From Idiomarina ramblicola (lineage in GTDB: Bacteria > Pseudomonadota > Gammaproteobacteria > Enterobacterales > Alteromonadaceae), in the NCBI RefSeq assembly GCF_003987255.1, contig NZ_PIQC01000003.1, positions 402,503-466,502 of the forward strand: a DNA stretch of 64,000 bases. Direction: 5' to 3'. The position numbers and the translations under genes were made by a program. The notes beneath the pieces are model-generated. The model did not search any database. It was not told the DNA's origin and was given only the letters and a program-made list of their open reading frames with translations. Below are positions 19,337 through 28,988 of this stretch, one piece after another (the first letter of the stretch is position 1; every line of letters begins with the position of its first letter).

Positions 19337-19604
19337 AATTTGCAGAAAGTTAATTATTCGCAATAAACTGGGACTGCACGCACGTGCGGCAACCAAACTG
19401 GCGCAATTAACACAAGAGTTTGATTCAGAGATAACCGTGCAGCAAGGCGAACAATGCGTTAATGCTGCCAGCGTAATGTGCCTGATGCTACTGGCCAGTC
19501 AGCAGGGTAAATCGGTTGAGGTGTGCGCTGAAGGAAAAGACGCACAAGCGGCGCTGGATGCCGTGAGTGCTTTATTTGAAGATCGCTTCGAGGAAGACGA
19601 ATAA
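19329..19604 (+). CDS. ptsO: Phosphocarrier protein NPr
   Basis: 91 residues, HPr family. The active His is in LGLHARAATKLAQL (about residue 16) and the regulatory-serine region corresponds to NAASVMCLMLLA. It carries phosphate from enzyme I-Ntr (not in this window) to PtsN. Followed 2 bases later by mgtE. Confidence 0.95.
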   Translation: MDKICRKLIIRNKLGLHARAATKLAQLTQEFDSEITVQQGEQCVNAASVMCLMLLASQQGKSVEVCAEGKDAQAALDAVSALFEDRFEEDE

Positions 19605-19606
19605 GC

Positions 19607-20968
19607 ATGATCGCGGAACTGTCTGACAAAGAATATGCCATGCAGCGCATTCAGGAGGTTAACTCCGCGCTGTCCGATGGTATGTTCGTTGCTGCGCGTC
19701 GTATGCTGCATAATATGCCAGCATGCGACGTCGCACTGCTGTTGGAATCTTCCCCGCCGAAAAGCCGTTCCATTGTCTGGAAGCTGGTTGATGTTGACGA
19801 ACACGGCGAAATTCTTGAAGAACTGAACGAAGAAGTTCAAAAAGACATTATTCGCCAAATGGCGCCGGAGAACCTAGCTGCGGCCACCGAGGGTATGGAC
19901 ACCGATGATTTGGCCTACGTTTTGCGAGGCCTGCCTGAGACGGTTTATCAGCAGGTTCTGAACTCAATGGACGAAGGTGACCGGGAACGTGCGGAAACCG
20001 CACTCTCATACGCCGAAGACAGCGCCGGTGGTATCATGAATACTGATACCATTACTCTGCGTTCAGATGTCACCATTGACGTTGTGCTGCGCTATTTGCG
20101 CCTGAAGGGTGAGTTACCGGAAGCCACCGACAAACTTTATGTTGTCGACCGCCACGAAAAGGTCATTGGCGAAATCACACTGACCCAGTTATTGACCATC
20201 GATCCGGGTCGCCGCATTGATGAAATCATGTCGACCGATATCACCACCATACCCGTTACTATGGATGAAACCGAAGTCGCCAAGCTGTTTGAGCGTCACG
20301 ACTGGGTTTCAGCACCGGTAGTCGACAACGAACAGCAGCTCGTGGGTCGTATCACCATCGATGACGTGGTCGATATAATTCGTGAAGATGCACAACACTC
20401 CATGTTGAGCATGGCCGGCCTGGAAGATGACGAAGATACCTTTGCGCCGGTCTTAAAGAGTACGCGCCGCCGTACCATCTGGTTAGCAGTTAACTTAGTT
20501 ACAGCACTGCTGGCGGCTATGGTCAGCTCACTGTTCGAAGATATTCTGGCGCAAATGGCCGTACTGGCTATTCTGAATACCATCGTGCCCAGTATGGGCG
20601 GTATAGCGGGTAGTCAGACTCTGACCCTGGTGATACGTGGTATGGCTTTAGGCCACATTGGTTCCAGTAACTCACGATGGCTCATTGGCAAAGAATTAGC
20701 CATTGGTTTCCTGAACGGAGCTATCTGGTCGGTGCTTATTGCCGCAGTCGTTGCGCTGTGGATGCAGAGCTGGTTAGTCGGCGGCATTATTGCGTTTGCC
20801 ATGATGATGAATCTGGTTGCTGCCGCTCTGGCCGGTGCAACCATACCGCTTATTCTTAAACGCTTTAACATTGACCCAGCCTTGGCTGGCGGGGTTATCC
20901 TGACCACCGTTACTGACGTTGTCGGTATCTTCGCCTTCCTTGGCTCAGCGACCTTATTGCTGTCTTAA
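19607..20968 (+). CDS. mgtE: Magnesium transporter MgtE
   Basis: 453 residues. An N-terminal superhelical MgtE domain (about 30-130), two CBS domains (about 135-260) that close the channel when cytoplasmic magnesium is high, then five membrane helices (about 285-450) with the pore region IVPSMGGIAGSQTLTL. It forms a dimeric Mg2+ channel in the inner membrane. Placing mgtE at the end of the rpoN-pts cluster is common in marine gammaproteobacteria. No clear terminator separates it from convergent pmbA. Confidence 0.95.
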   Translation: MIAELSDKEYAMQRIQEVNSALSDGMFVAARRMLHNMPACDVALLLESSPPKSRSIVWKLVDVDEHGEILEELNEEVQKDIIRQMAPENLAAATEGMDTDDLAYVLRGLPETVYQQVLNSMDEGDRERAETALSYAEDSAGGIMNTDTITLRSDVTIDVVLRYLRLKGELPEATDKLYVVDRHEKVIGEITLTQLLTIDPGRRIDEIMSTDITTIPVTMDETEVAKLFERHDWVSAPVVDNEQQLVGRITIDDVVDIIREDAQHSMLSMAGLEDDEDTFAPVLKSTRRRTIWLAVNLVTALLAAMVSSLFEDILAQMAVLAILNTIVPSMGGIAGSQTLTLVIRGMALGHIGSSNSRWLIGKELAIGFLNGAIWSVLIAAVVALWMQSWLVGGIIAFAMMMNLVAAALAGATIPLILKRFNIDPALAGGVILTTVTDVVGIFAFLGSATLLLS

Positions 20969-20982
20969 CTTACGTCTTTAAA

Positions 20983-22329
20983 TTAGTTACCCGCAATACT
21001 CATTTGCTCCAGTAATACGGAACCGGTATGCAGTGCGTGGCGTTCATCGGTGTCATTACCTATGGCGACAATGTTTGCCAGCATGTCTTTTAAGTTACCG
21101 GCAATGGTCACTTCTTCGACCGGATATTGGATTTCGCCATTCTCTACCCAAAAGCCAGCGGCTCCACGTGAATAATCACCGTTGACCATATTCACGCCCT
21201 GCCCCATTAGCTCGGTTACCAACAAGCCGGTTCCCATTTTCTTGCACAACTGAGCCAGCGAATTGTCCTGCTGCGTAACCTGCCAGTTATGAATGCCACC
21301 GGCGTGGCCGGTTGGCTGCATGTCCAGTTTGCGCGCGGCATAACTTGTGAGCAAGTAAGTTTGTAACACCCCATCGGTAATAATGTCGCGATCTTTCGTT
21401 GCCAGCCCTTCAGCATCAAAAGGCGAGCTTGCTAAGCCACCAACGATATGCGGTTTCTCCTGAATGTTTAGCCACTCAGGCAGTACTTGTTTGCCTAAAT
21501 GATCAAGCAGGAAACTGGATTTGCGATACAAATTGCCACCGCTTATTGCACTGACCATATGTCCAAACAAACTGCCGGCAACATCCGCCCGGAAAATAAC
21601 CGGAACCTTAGCGGTCGGAACTTTACGCGCGCCTAAACGAGACAAGGTTTCTGCTGCCGCTGCTTCTGCAACGCTTTCAGCCGATTTCAGCTCATGCATT
21701 TTACGGGCAACAGAATAGCTCATGTCCCGCTGCATTTTATCGCCCTCTTTGGCTATCAACACGCAGCTCAGATTATGACGTGACTGTAGGTAACCACCGA
21801 TAAAGCCGTGACTGTTTCCATAAACACGAAAGCCGGTATGACTCCCATAATGCGCCCCGTCGGAATTGACTATGCGCTCGTCCAGATTCAAAGCATGCTT
21901 TTCGCAGGCCAAAGCCTGTTCAATAGCGTATTCCGCACTTTGGTCACCCGGGTGGCATAAGTCCAAATCGGGGACGTCAGTCGCCATGAGTTCCGCTGGA
22001 GCCAGACCGTTATAGGGGTCAGCTGAAGTAAAACGGGCAATGTCACAGGCTTTATCCACTGCCGCACTAATCGCTTGTTCGGATAAATCGGTGGTGGATG
22101 CCGAACCTTTCTGGTTGCCGCGATACACGCTGATACCCAGCGCACCGTCTTGATTAAACTCCACCGTTTCCACTTCGCCCAGACGGGTTCCCACAGAGAT
22201 ACCGGAGCTGTGACTGATTGAGCACTCGGCAGAACTGACGCCTTTTGCTTCAGCCAAGCGCAGTGCCTCTTTAACCGCGCCTTCTACCTGCTTCATTTGA
22301 ACCTGTAAGTCACTCAGTTGTACTATCAA
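20983..22329 (-). CDS. pmbA: Metalloprotease partner PmbA (TldE)
   Basis: 448 residues from a TTG at 22329, chosen because GAGGAG lies 6 bases upstream and the length then fits E. coli PmbA (about 450). An ATG frame from 22443 would add an unrelated N-terminus. Family segments: GEVETVEFNQDGALGISVY, TGHAGGIHNW, MGQGVNMVNGDYSRGAAGF. TldE/PmbA forms a heterodimer with TldD; only TldD has the metal site. The pair matures microcin B17 and degrades the CcdA antitoxin in E. coli. It is divergent from darP. Confidence 0.95.
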   Translation of the reverse strand: MIVQLSDLQVQMKQVEGAVKEALRLAEAKGVSSAECSISHSSGISVGTRLGEVETVEFNQDGALGISVYRGNQKGSASTTDLSEQAISAAVDKACDIARFTSADPYNGLAPAELMATDVPDLDLCHPGDQSAEYAIEQALACEKHALNLDERIVNSDGAHYGSHTGFRVYGNSHGFIGGYLQSRHNLSCVLIAKEGDKMQRDMSYSVARKMHELKSAESVAEAAAAETLSRLGARKVPTAKVPVIFRADVAGSLFGHMVSAISGGNLYRKSSFLLDHLGKQVLPEWLNIQEKPHIVGGLASSPFDAEGLATKDRDIITDGVLQTYLLTSYAARKLDMQPTGHAGGIHNWQVTQQDNSLAQLCKKMGTGLLVTELMGQGVNMVNGDYSRGAAGFWVENGEIQYPVEEVTIAGNLKDMLANIVAIGNDTDERHALHTGSVLLEQMSIAGN

Positions 22330-22383
22330 AAAACTCTCCTCACTGCTAAACTGACGGCTTTGTAGCGCTAATGAATCGAACTT

Positions 22384-22899
22384 ATGCCGAAACGCCCAGC
22401 CGAAAATCCTGAACAATCTGACGACTTCGTCAGTAAGTCCCAAAAAAAACGCGACATGGCAGAACGCCAGGAGCTTGGGACTCAGCTCGTTAATTTAACC
22501 GATAGCCAGTTGGCTAAAATGCCACTGGACGATGAGCTGCGCGATGCCGTTTTACTTGCTCGTAAAATTCGTAATAAACACGAAGGCTATCGGCGTCAAC
22601 TTCAATTTATTGGCAAACTCATGCGCTCACGTGATGCAGCGCCCATTGAGCAAGCATTAAATAACCTTAAAAATGCCCATCAGCAGCAAACATCCATTTT
22701 TCACGAGATTGAAGCAACCCGCGATAAACTGCTGCATGATGGCGACGATGCCCTGCAAGAATTCATTGAGGAGCATCCTCATGCTGACCGCCAAAAATTG
22801 CGTCAACTTATTCGTCTTGCCGAAAAGCAGCAAGCCGAGCAAAAACCGCCCGTTGCTGCCCGCCAGCTATTTGTCTACTTACGTGAACTGCTCGCTTAA
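22384..22899 (+). CDS. darP: Ribosome-associated protein DarP (YjgA, DUF615)
   Basis: 171 residues of the DUF615 family. Basic N-terminus with KSQKKRDMAERQELGTQL, then a helical bundle (LRDAVLLARKIRNKHEGYRRQLQFIGKLMR). DarP binds late 50S assembly intermediates in E. coli. It sits between pmbA (divergent) and tldD (convergent), an arrangement widely seen in gammaproteobacteria. Confidence 0.93.
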   Translation: MPKRPAENPEQSDDFVSKSQKKRDMAERQELGTQLVNLTDSQLAKMPLDDELRDAVLLARKIRNKHEGYRRQLQFIGKLMRSRDAAPIEQALNNLKNAHQQQTSIFHEIEATRDKLLHDGDDALQEFIEEHPHADRQKLRQLIRLAEKQQAEQKPPVAARQLFVYLRELLA

Positions 22900-22914
22900 T
22901 ACCGGCCAATTCCG

Positions 22915-24336
22915 TTACTCTGTACCGCCAACCGTCATTGAATCTAACTTCAAGGTTGGCTGACCAACCCCAACAGGTAAACTCTGTCCATCTTTACCGC
23001 AAACACCAACGCCTTCGTCCAGAGATAAGTCGTTACCCACCATAGACACCTGTGCCATGGCTTCTGGTCCATTGCCAATAAGCGTTGCACCTTTTAATGG
23101 TGTGGTGATTTTACCGTCTTCAATTAAATAGGCTTCAGATGCCGAGAACACAAATTGTCCGGAAGTAATATCAACCTGACCACCGGCAAACTGAGGGGCG
23201 TAAATGCCCTTTTTCACGCTGCCAATAATCTCTTCCGGACTGCTTTCTCCGGCTAACATATACGTATTGGTCATTCGCGGCATAGGTAAGTGAGCGAAAC
23301 TTTCACGGCGTCCGTTCCCGGTGGTTGCCTGACCCATTAAACGCGCATTCATTTTGTCCTGCATGTAACCACGCAATATGCCGTTTTCTATCAATACGTT
23401 GTAGCCACTGGGTGTGCCTTCGTCATCGATACTCATTGAGCCACGACGATCGCTCAGTGTACCGTCATCGACAATAGTACAAAGCGGTGACGCCACTTGT
23501 TGGCCAATTTTACCGGAATAGGCAGACGAGCCTTTACGGTTAAAGTCGCCCTCTAGACCGTGTCCAACAGCCTCATGCAGCAGCACGCCCGGCCAGCCGG
23601 AGCCCAGTACCACCGGCATATTGCCAGCCGGTGCAGGCTTAGCTTCTAAATTAACCAGTCCCTGACGTACGGCTTCTTCAGCAAAATGCTGCCAGCGGGC
23701 ATTACCAGAGTCTTCATTAAGGAAAAGTTCATATCCTACTCGCGCTCCACCACCGGCGCTACCGCGCTCGCGACGACCGTCTTGTTCAGTAATAACAGAA
23801 CAACTTAACCGAATTAGCGGCCGCTTATCGGTACCCAAGGTGCCATCTGTTGCAGCAACCAATACTTCATCGTAACTGCCGCTCAGACTCACCACCACTT
23901 GGCTTACCCGCGGATCCTGCGCACGCGCATGCGCATCAACTTTTTTCAGTAACTCAATTTTTTCATCTTCGGATAAGGTGTTCAGCGGGTTTATCGCCTG
24001 ATATCGCGACTGAGCCTGCACCGACTTCAGCGCCTCAACCTTTTTGCTTTGCCCCTGACGGGCGATGCCCCGAGCTGCTTCACTGGTGCGTTTAAGTGCA
24101 TTCAGCGTAATTTCATCGGCATAAGCAAAACCGGTTTTCTCACCTTGCACGGCGCGTACGCCCATCCCGGTCTCGATATGAAATGCCCCATCTTTAATAA
24201 TGCCATCTTCCAGCACCCAGGACTCGTTGACACTGTGTTGTAAATAAATGTCTGCAAAATCAATATCACCACTATAAAGAGTTGATAGCGCCTTGCTTAT
24301 GTCGTCTTGTGACAGTTCGTAGTCAGTTAGTGTCAT
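22915..24336 (-). CDS. tldD: Metalloprotease TldD
   Basis: 473 residues. The zinc motif [11 protein letters not shown] (HExxxH) is present, as expected for the catalytic half of the TldD/TldE dimer. Other conserved parts: [18 protein letters not shown], and a G-rich C-terminal stretch with [16 protein letters not shown]. The start overlaps the stop of the nitrilase-family gene by 4 bases, so both are likely co-transcribed after yhdP. Confidence 0.97.
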   Translation of the reverse strand: MTLTDYELSQDDISKALSTLYSGDIDFADIYLQHSVNESWVLEDGIIKDGAFHIETGMGVRAVQGEKTGFAYADEITLNALKRTSEAARGIARQGQSKKVEALKSVQAQSRYQAINPLNTLSEDEKIELLKKVDAHARAQDPRVSQVVVSLSGSYDEVLVAATDGTLGTDKRPLIRLSCSVITEQDGRRERGSAGGGARVGYELFLNEDSGNARWQHFAEEAVRQGLVNLEAKPAPAGNMPVVLGSGWPGVLLHEAVGHGLEGDFNRKGSSAYSGKIGQQVASPLCTIVDDGTLSDRRGSMSIDDEGTPSGYNVLIENGILRGYMQDKMNARLMGQATTGNGRRESFAHLPMPRMTNTYMLAGESSPEEIIGSVKKGIYAPQFAGGQVDITSGQFVFSASEAYLIEDGKITTPLKGATLIGNGPEAMAQVSMVGNDLSLDEGVGVCGKDGQSLPVGVGQPTLKLDSMTVGGTE

Positions 24337-25160
24337 GTCTTTTGTACAACCTCAAATTGATTCTGTTGCGCCACCGGCATTTGCTTTCGAATGGACTCAA
24401 TATCCGCTAAGTCAACGCTGACTGAAATAATGCCTTCGCCCTGCTCTTGCTCGGCCAGTATTTCCCCCCACGGGCTAACAATAATTGAGTGCCCATAGGT
24501 TTCCCGGCCATTATCATGCTGTCCGAATTGGTTAGGTGCTACGATAAATATCTGCTGCTCAATAGCGCGAGCTCTAACCAACGCATGCCAGTGAGCTTTT
24601 CCTGTAACCTGGGTAAATCCGGAGGGTAAAACAATGATATCGGAGCCCGCCTGACGCAATGCTCTAAATAATTCTGGAAAGCGCAGATCATAACACACTG
24701 ACATACCAACCACACCTAAGTCGGTTGCAGCCGTGACCACTTTAGCGCCGGGTTGTGTCCACTTTGATTCACGATAATTTTTGGTATTATCTGCAACATC
24801 GACATCAAATAAATGAATTTTGTCGTAGCGGTTTACGATAGTGCCATCGGGTCCGAACAATAACGAAGCGGCAGAAAATCGCTCTCCCGCTTTTATCGGT
24901 AAAGTTCCGCCCACCAAATAAATGCCATGTGTTTTAGCCAGTGACGCCAATTGCCGTTGTACCTTGCCATCCTGATACGTTTCGGCCATATCTAACTGGG
25001 CACGGTCTCCCGCACCAAAACAGCAAAACGCTTCAGGCAGGACAACCAGTTGAGGCCGTGCGGCAGGAAGTTGTTCCAATAACTGAGCGACGGTTGCTAA
25101 GTTATCTTGCGGATCCGGGCGACTGCTCATCTGCAGCGCCGTCAGTTGCACTTGTGTCAT
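24333..25160 (-). CDS. Carbon-nitrogen hydrolase (nitrilase superfamily)
   Basis: 275 residues from the ATG at 25160, chosen because GAGG lies 6 bases upstream and the beta strand [11 protein letters not shown] then starts the domain. The triad is visible: Glu in LPEAFCCFG, Lys in [10 protein letters not shown], Cys in [14 protein letters not shown]. This subgroup (Nit1/omega-amidase-like) cleaves C-N bonds, and some members repair deaminated glutathione. The exact substrate is not clear from sequence. The first 59 bases overlap the end of yhdP, and the end overlaps tldD. Confidence 0.92.
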   Translation of the reverse strand: MTQVQLTALQMSSRPDPQDNLATVAQLLEQLPAARPQLVVLPEAFCCFGAGDRAQLDMAETYQDGKVQRQLASLAKTHGIYLVGGTLPIKAGERFSAASLLFGPDGTIVNRYDKIHLFDVDVADNTKNYRESKWTQPGAKVVTAATDLGVVGMSVCYDLRFPELFRALRQAGSDIIVLPSGFTQVTGKAHWHALVRARAIEQQIFIVAPNQFGQHDNGRETYGHSIIVSPWGEILAEQEQGEGIISVSVDLADIESIRKQMPVAQQNQFEVVQKT

Positions 25161-28100
25161 CATCTGCCTCGGAATCGGTTGAATTCTCCTCCAATTCTGG
25201 CAAATCAACCGGGCGGCTGTCACGTTCTATTTCTTCAACGACAGGTTCTTCGATGGTTCCGGTCACTTGGTAGCGCAAGCGTGAAATCACTTTCGCATCG
25301 TGAAGAACTTTATCAATAAACAGTGCAGCCAGGCCACTTGGCGGATTAACCATCCAGGCAAGAATAATAGGCAAGCTGGAGGTTACCTTGGGTGCATAGG
25401 TTAAATTATAATTTAGCTCACCGGTCTGCATGTCTGTCCAGCCACGAATATCCATATCACCGGCAGAACCCAACAGCTGAGCGTCTTCGGTATTGGCCAC
25501 ACCGTCTTCAACTTGAACACTGCCGGTCAGGTCAGTAAAAAACATTCCCTGCGAAAAAATGTCGCGGAAATCCAGTGTCAGCTTTCGTAGTATACTGTCC
25601 AGGCTGAGCATCGAGAAGATACGCGCACCACCATCGCTTACTTCCGCCAGATAACCTTTTTCCAGGTCCCATGTGAGCTCGCCATTTAACGAAGCCCAGT
25701 CCGGTTGATATAGGTGATCGCGCCAATCTAAATCAAAGTCAATAACGGCAGCGCTGTCCCTGACCGCAGTTTCGAGACCATAGTCACGTAGTAAGCCACC
25801 AAGATCTTCAGTATCCAGCCGGCCTGAGAGAGCACTTAAACCCTGCTCATTAGCGTAACGCCAATAACCGTCTAACAACAGTTCGTCACTGCCTTTTTTC
25901 AAGGACATTTTTTCTATACTGAAACCGTCCTCAAGAGGGGAAAGCACGAGCTCTACTTCGCCTAAGTCACGCTCATCTACACGGCAACTGCGGCAGAGAA
26001 AGTTTAACGGAGGTACTTTTTCAAGCCAGCCCCAGTCCGTTTTTTCGGTATTTTCCGGTAACTCAACATCGCTCGTTAATGCCAGATAATCTGCCCTGAT
26101 AGTAATGCCTTTCTGTACGAAGTTTTCCGGAATGGTTGCGCTGATCACCGCATTATCAGCATCCACCCGGGCTTGCCAATTCGAGTTTTCGGGCCAGACC
26201 TGAATATCGGCTTGGTCAAATTTTTGCTGGCCCCACTGCAACTGCGGTGTTTCAATATTAATCGAGTCAGGTAGCCAGCCTTTTTCATTGCCCGACTCAG
26301 TTTCAACATTCGAGTCTTCTGCTAGCGCGTACAATACCGAATACCATTGACCAATGTCCGCCTCAGGTAGTTTTGCATTGACGGCAAAGCCTCCAAAGTT
26401 CCGCGGATCGTCAGTTGAAGCCACTTCACCGATATTCAGTTCCGCCTGCTGCCAGCCATTATCACCTGGCTGCCAGCGACTGTACCAGCTGAGTCGCTCA
26501 TCAATATTGGCCCGCAAACGCAGTTGTTCACCCGTGCCATTTAGACTGACCGCAAGCTGCCAGCTCTCGCCGAAGTCTTTTTGCAGCGGCACCGGCAAAG
26601 AGGTTTCCAGGCCAGTTAAGTCAAATTGAGATTCAAGCCCGACACCGACATCATTGTCACTGAAGGTGAGTGCTAAATTGGCTTCGCCATTTACAGCACC
26701 ATAGAAAAACGCTTCCCATTGCGGATAAGGAAATTGTTTAAACAGAGGTTCACTTTGCCAGTCTATCGTTGTACTGACATCCAGACGGTAGTCTTCATCA
26801 CTTAACCCACCTGACACCTCAGCTTGTATTGGCATACCATACCAATTTAAGCTCAGACCTTCGGTAGTAACATCGCTGTTATCAATACTGATGCGGCCAT
26901 TTGTGACGTCAAAATCTTGTTGCAGCGCATCAACCGATATTGATAGGCCACTTAATGGCGCGTCAACCAGCACCCCAACTTCTCTTGAGTTATCGAAAGG
27001 AATGTCGAGTTCAAAAGAGCCATTCAATTCGCCTCTGGGGCTCAATTGAATCAGAGTTTCCGTCACACTGTTGAGAGGAGACTGTTCAAATACGGGTAGC
27101 AGAGATTCACCTTTCCCGTTAACACTCGCCTGAATTTGGAGGCCGCGCTCAGAGTCGGTCAAATCCTGAATCTGCGCATCAACCCGAGTTACCTGAACGT
27201 CTTCTATGTGTCCCGAATCGGCCGACATCAACAACGTTTTGCTGTAAAAATCCAATTTAACAGGCGCATCGGCTAAAGGCAGCCACTGCGGTTGGAACTG
27301 GTAAGTTAAATCATCAAATTCAACCCGAGCGTTGAAGACGCCCTGACTCTCATCTTCAGGGAAACTATCCACTGAGCCACGCCAAAGCAATTCTAGCCCT
27401 CGGGTCTGGCCCGACACCAGCGCATTCGTTAAGTAATCTTTAACTCCTTGACCCATAACCGACGGCAAAAGCTGTCGAGCTGTAGCGACTGAGAAGGGTT
27501 GCTCCGTCGCCACTAGCAAATCAATTTGTGGCGAGCCTTCGCCACTACTGGATAATCGCCCACTGCCTGTCAGCTGAAAATCGTCCTGATTGAGTTGCAT
27601 CTGCTCCAGAACCACCTGCCAATACTCAGGCTGAAGTAACCATGAACCTTTTAATTGCAGAGTGTCGATATCCCAGGCCTGGGTTGCTGACAAATTGTTG
27701 CCCGCCAGACGAACATTACTGCCCTCAATTCGCCATAAACCATGGTTCGCTGTACTGTTAACAGTTAAGTCCAGGCCGTTAAAGCTAGGCCAGCTGTTAT
27801 TGCCGTCCGCTGACAGGTTATGACTTTTCACCGCCCATTGCTGCCCAGAAACTGGATGCAACCGGTAGCGCAAACTGGCTTCACCTTTTAATCCCAGGCT
27901 CATAACAGACTCAGCACTGCTGTCTGCGTTAAACGGCAACAGCGGTAGAAGCTCGATGACGTCATCAATCGCAATATTATCGACACTAATATCGTGCACA
28001 CCTTCCAACTGCTGCCAGGCAATGCGTGGCAAGTCGAGTTGGCCAACTGAGGTGTTTACTGTCATTGGTAAGCTGTTCAATAACCAACCTTCAACTTCCG

Positions 28101-28983
28101 GCCGCAGTACAATCTCTCCTTCCGGTAACTGCAACCAGTTTAGTTGTCCGGAATTGCTATCCAGCCAGGTAATACGGTTATCTCTTAGCTTTAATAATCC
28201 TTCAAAAAGCCGGCCATTGCGGACATCCAACCACCCCGTAAAATTAACATTCGAGGCCTGCACATCAATATCTCCCAGTTGTTCTTCAAGCCAGGGACTG
28301 ATATCGACATTTTGTGAATCCACATAAAATTGGCCATTAAATTCCGACCACCGGTTGCCGCGCAAATCAATAATGACGTTCAAGCTATTGGCGGCGAAAT
28401 CTTCCATGCGAAATTGACCAATACCCTGGTGCTTATTGCCTTTATTCGTCCAGGATAATCGCTCTATATCAATTTTGCGCGTCACTCCACGCAGGTTTGT
28501 CAGTAACAACTCACCATTATTGAGTGAGAATTTTTCCAGTTGCTGTAGAAATAGGCGGTTTACGTAATCCAGATTGAGCTTCTCAGCCTCGTCAGTGGCC
28601 GAAAGCTTGCGCATATCCACGGCAATTCGTGCATCATCCAAAATAAATTGCTGCGCAATGAACTGTCGTTCCAGCAGAGTATTCCAAAAATCCAGCACCA
28701 CATGCACTTCGCCAACGCGAACTTGCACCGGCGACTGCTCACGCTCCAGCAAAACCAAACTATTCAGAACAATGGAGGGGCCCTCTCTGGTCCAGGCCAT
28801 AGACAGGTCGCTAATACTGACAGGCTGCTGAAAGCGTTCTTCCAGCTGATCTTCTAAAGGCTCAGTTAAATCCGGCAGGTAAGGCAGGCTGTAGCGTAAT
28901 AAACTCAGGCCGACAGCAACCAGCACCAGCACAATAGCCAGCGTTAGCCAGAGTTTGTTCAAAATCCACGACAAAGTACGCAT
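25102..28983 (-). CDS. yhdP: AsmA-like phospholipid transport protein YhdP
   Basis: 1293 residues. One N-terminal membrane helix (LWLTLAIVLVLVAVGLSLL) and then a very long beta-rich body of the DUF3971/AsmA type, expected to be a rod across the periplasm with a hydrophobic groove. The C-terminal AsmA-like segment is seen around DLTGSVQVEDGVANTEDAQLLG. YhdP, TamB and YdbH together move phospholipids to the outer membrane in E. coli. An acidic, low-complexity tail follows ([17 protein letters not shown]). Five bases separate it from rng. Confidence 0.94.
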   Translation of the reverse strand: MRTLSWILNKLWLTLAIVLVLVAVGLSLLRYSLPYLPDLTEPLEDQLEERFQQPVSISDLSMAWTREGPSIVLNSLVLLEREQSPVQVRVGEVHVVLDFWNTLLERQFIAQQFILDDARIAVDMRKLSATDEAEKLNLDYVNRLFLQQLEKFSLNNGELLLTNLRGVTRKIDIERLSWTNKGNKHQGIGQFRMEDFAANSLNVIIDLRGNRWSEFNGQFYVDSQNVDISPWLEEQLGDIDVQASNVNFTGWLDVRNGRLFEGLLKLRDNRITWLDSNSGQLNWLQLPEGEIVLRPEVEGWLLNSLPMTVNTSVGQLDLPRIAWQQLEGVHDISVDNIAIDDVIELLPLLPFNADSSAESVMSLGLKGEASLRYRLHPVSGQQWAVKSHNLSADGNNSWPSFNGLDLTVNSTANHGLWRIEGSNVRLAGNNLSATQAWDIDTLQLKGSWLLQPEYWQVVLEQMQLNQDDFQLTGSGRLSSSGEGSPQIDLLVATEQPFSVATARQLLPSVMGQGVKDYLTNALVSGQTRGLELLWRGSVDSFPEDESQGVFNARVEFDDLTYQFQPQWLPLADAPVKLDFYSKTLLMSADSGHIEDVQVTRVDAQIQDLTDSERGLQIQASVNGKGESLLPVFEQSPLNSVTETLIQLSPRGELNGSFELDIPFDNSREVGVLVDAPLSGLSISVDALQQDFDVTNGRISIDNSDVTTEGLSLNWYGMPIQAEVSGGLSDEDYRLDVSTTIDWQSEPLFKQFPYPQWEAFFYGAVNGEANLALTFSDNDVGVGLESQFDLTGLETSLPVPLQKDFGESWQLAVSLNGTGEQLRLRANIDERLSWYSRWQPGDNGWQQAELNIGEVASTDDPRNFGGFAVNAKLPEADIGQWYSVLYALAEDSNVETESGNEKGWLPDSINIETPQLQWGQQKFDQADIQVWPENSNWQARVDADNAVISATIPENFVQKGITIRADYLALTSDVELPENTEKTDWGWLEKVPPLNFLCRSCRVDERDLGEVELVLSPLEDGFSIEKMSLKKGSDELLLDGYWRYANEQGLSALSGRLDTEDLGGLLRDYGLETAVRDSAAVIDFDLDWRDHLYQPDWASLNGELTWDLEKGYLAEVSDGGARIFSMLSLDSILRKLTLDFRDIFSQGMFFTDLTGSVQVEDGVANTEDAQLLGSAGDMDIRGWTDMQTGELNYNLTYAPKVTSSLPIILAWMVNPPSGLAALFIDKVLHDAKVISRLRYQVTGTIEEPVVEEIERDSRPVDLPELEENSTDSEADDDTSATDGAADEQSPGSAR

Positions 28984-28988
28984 CAGTC

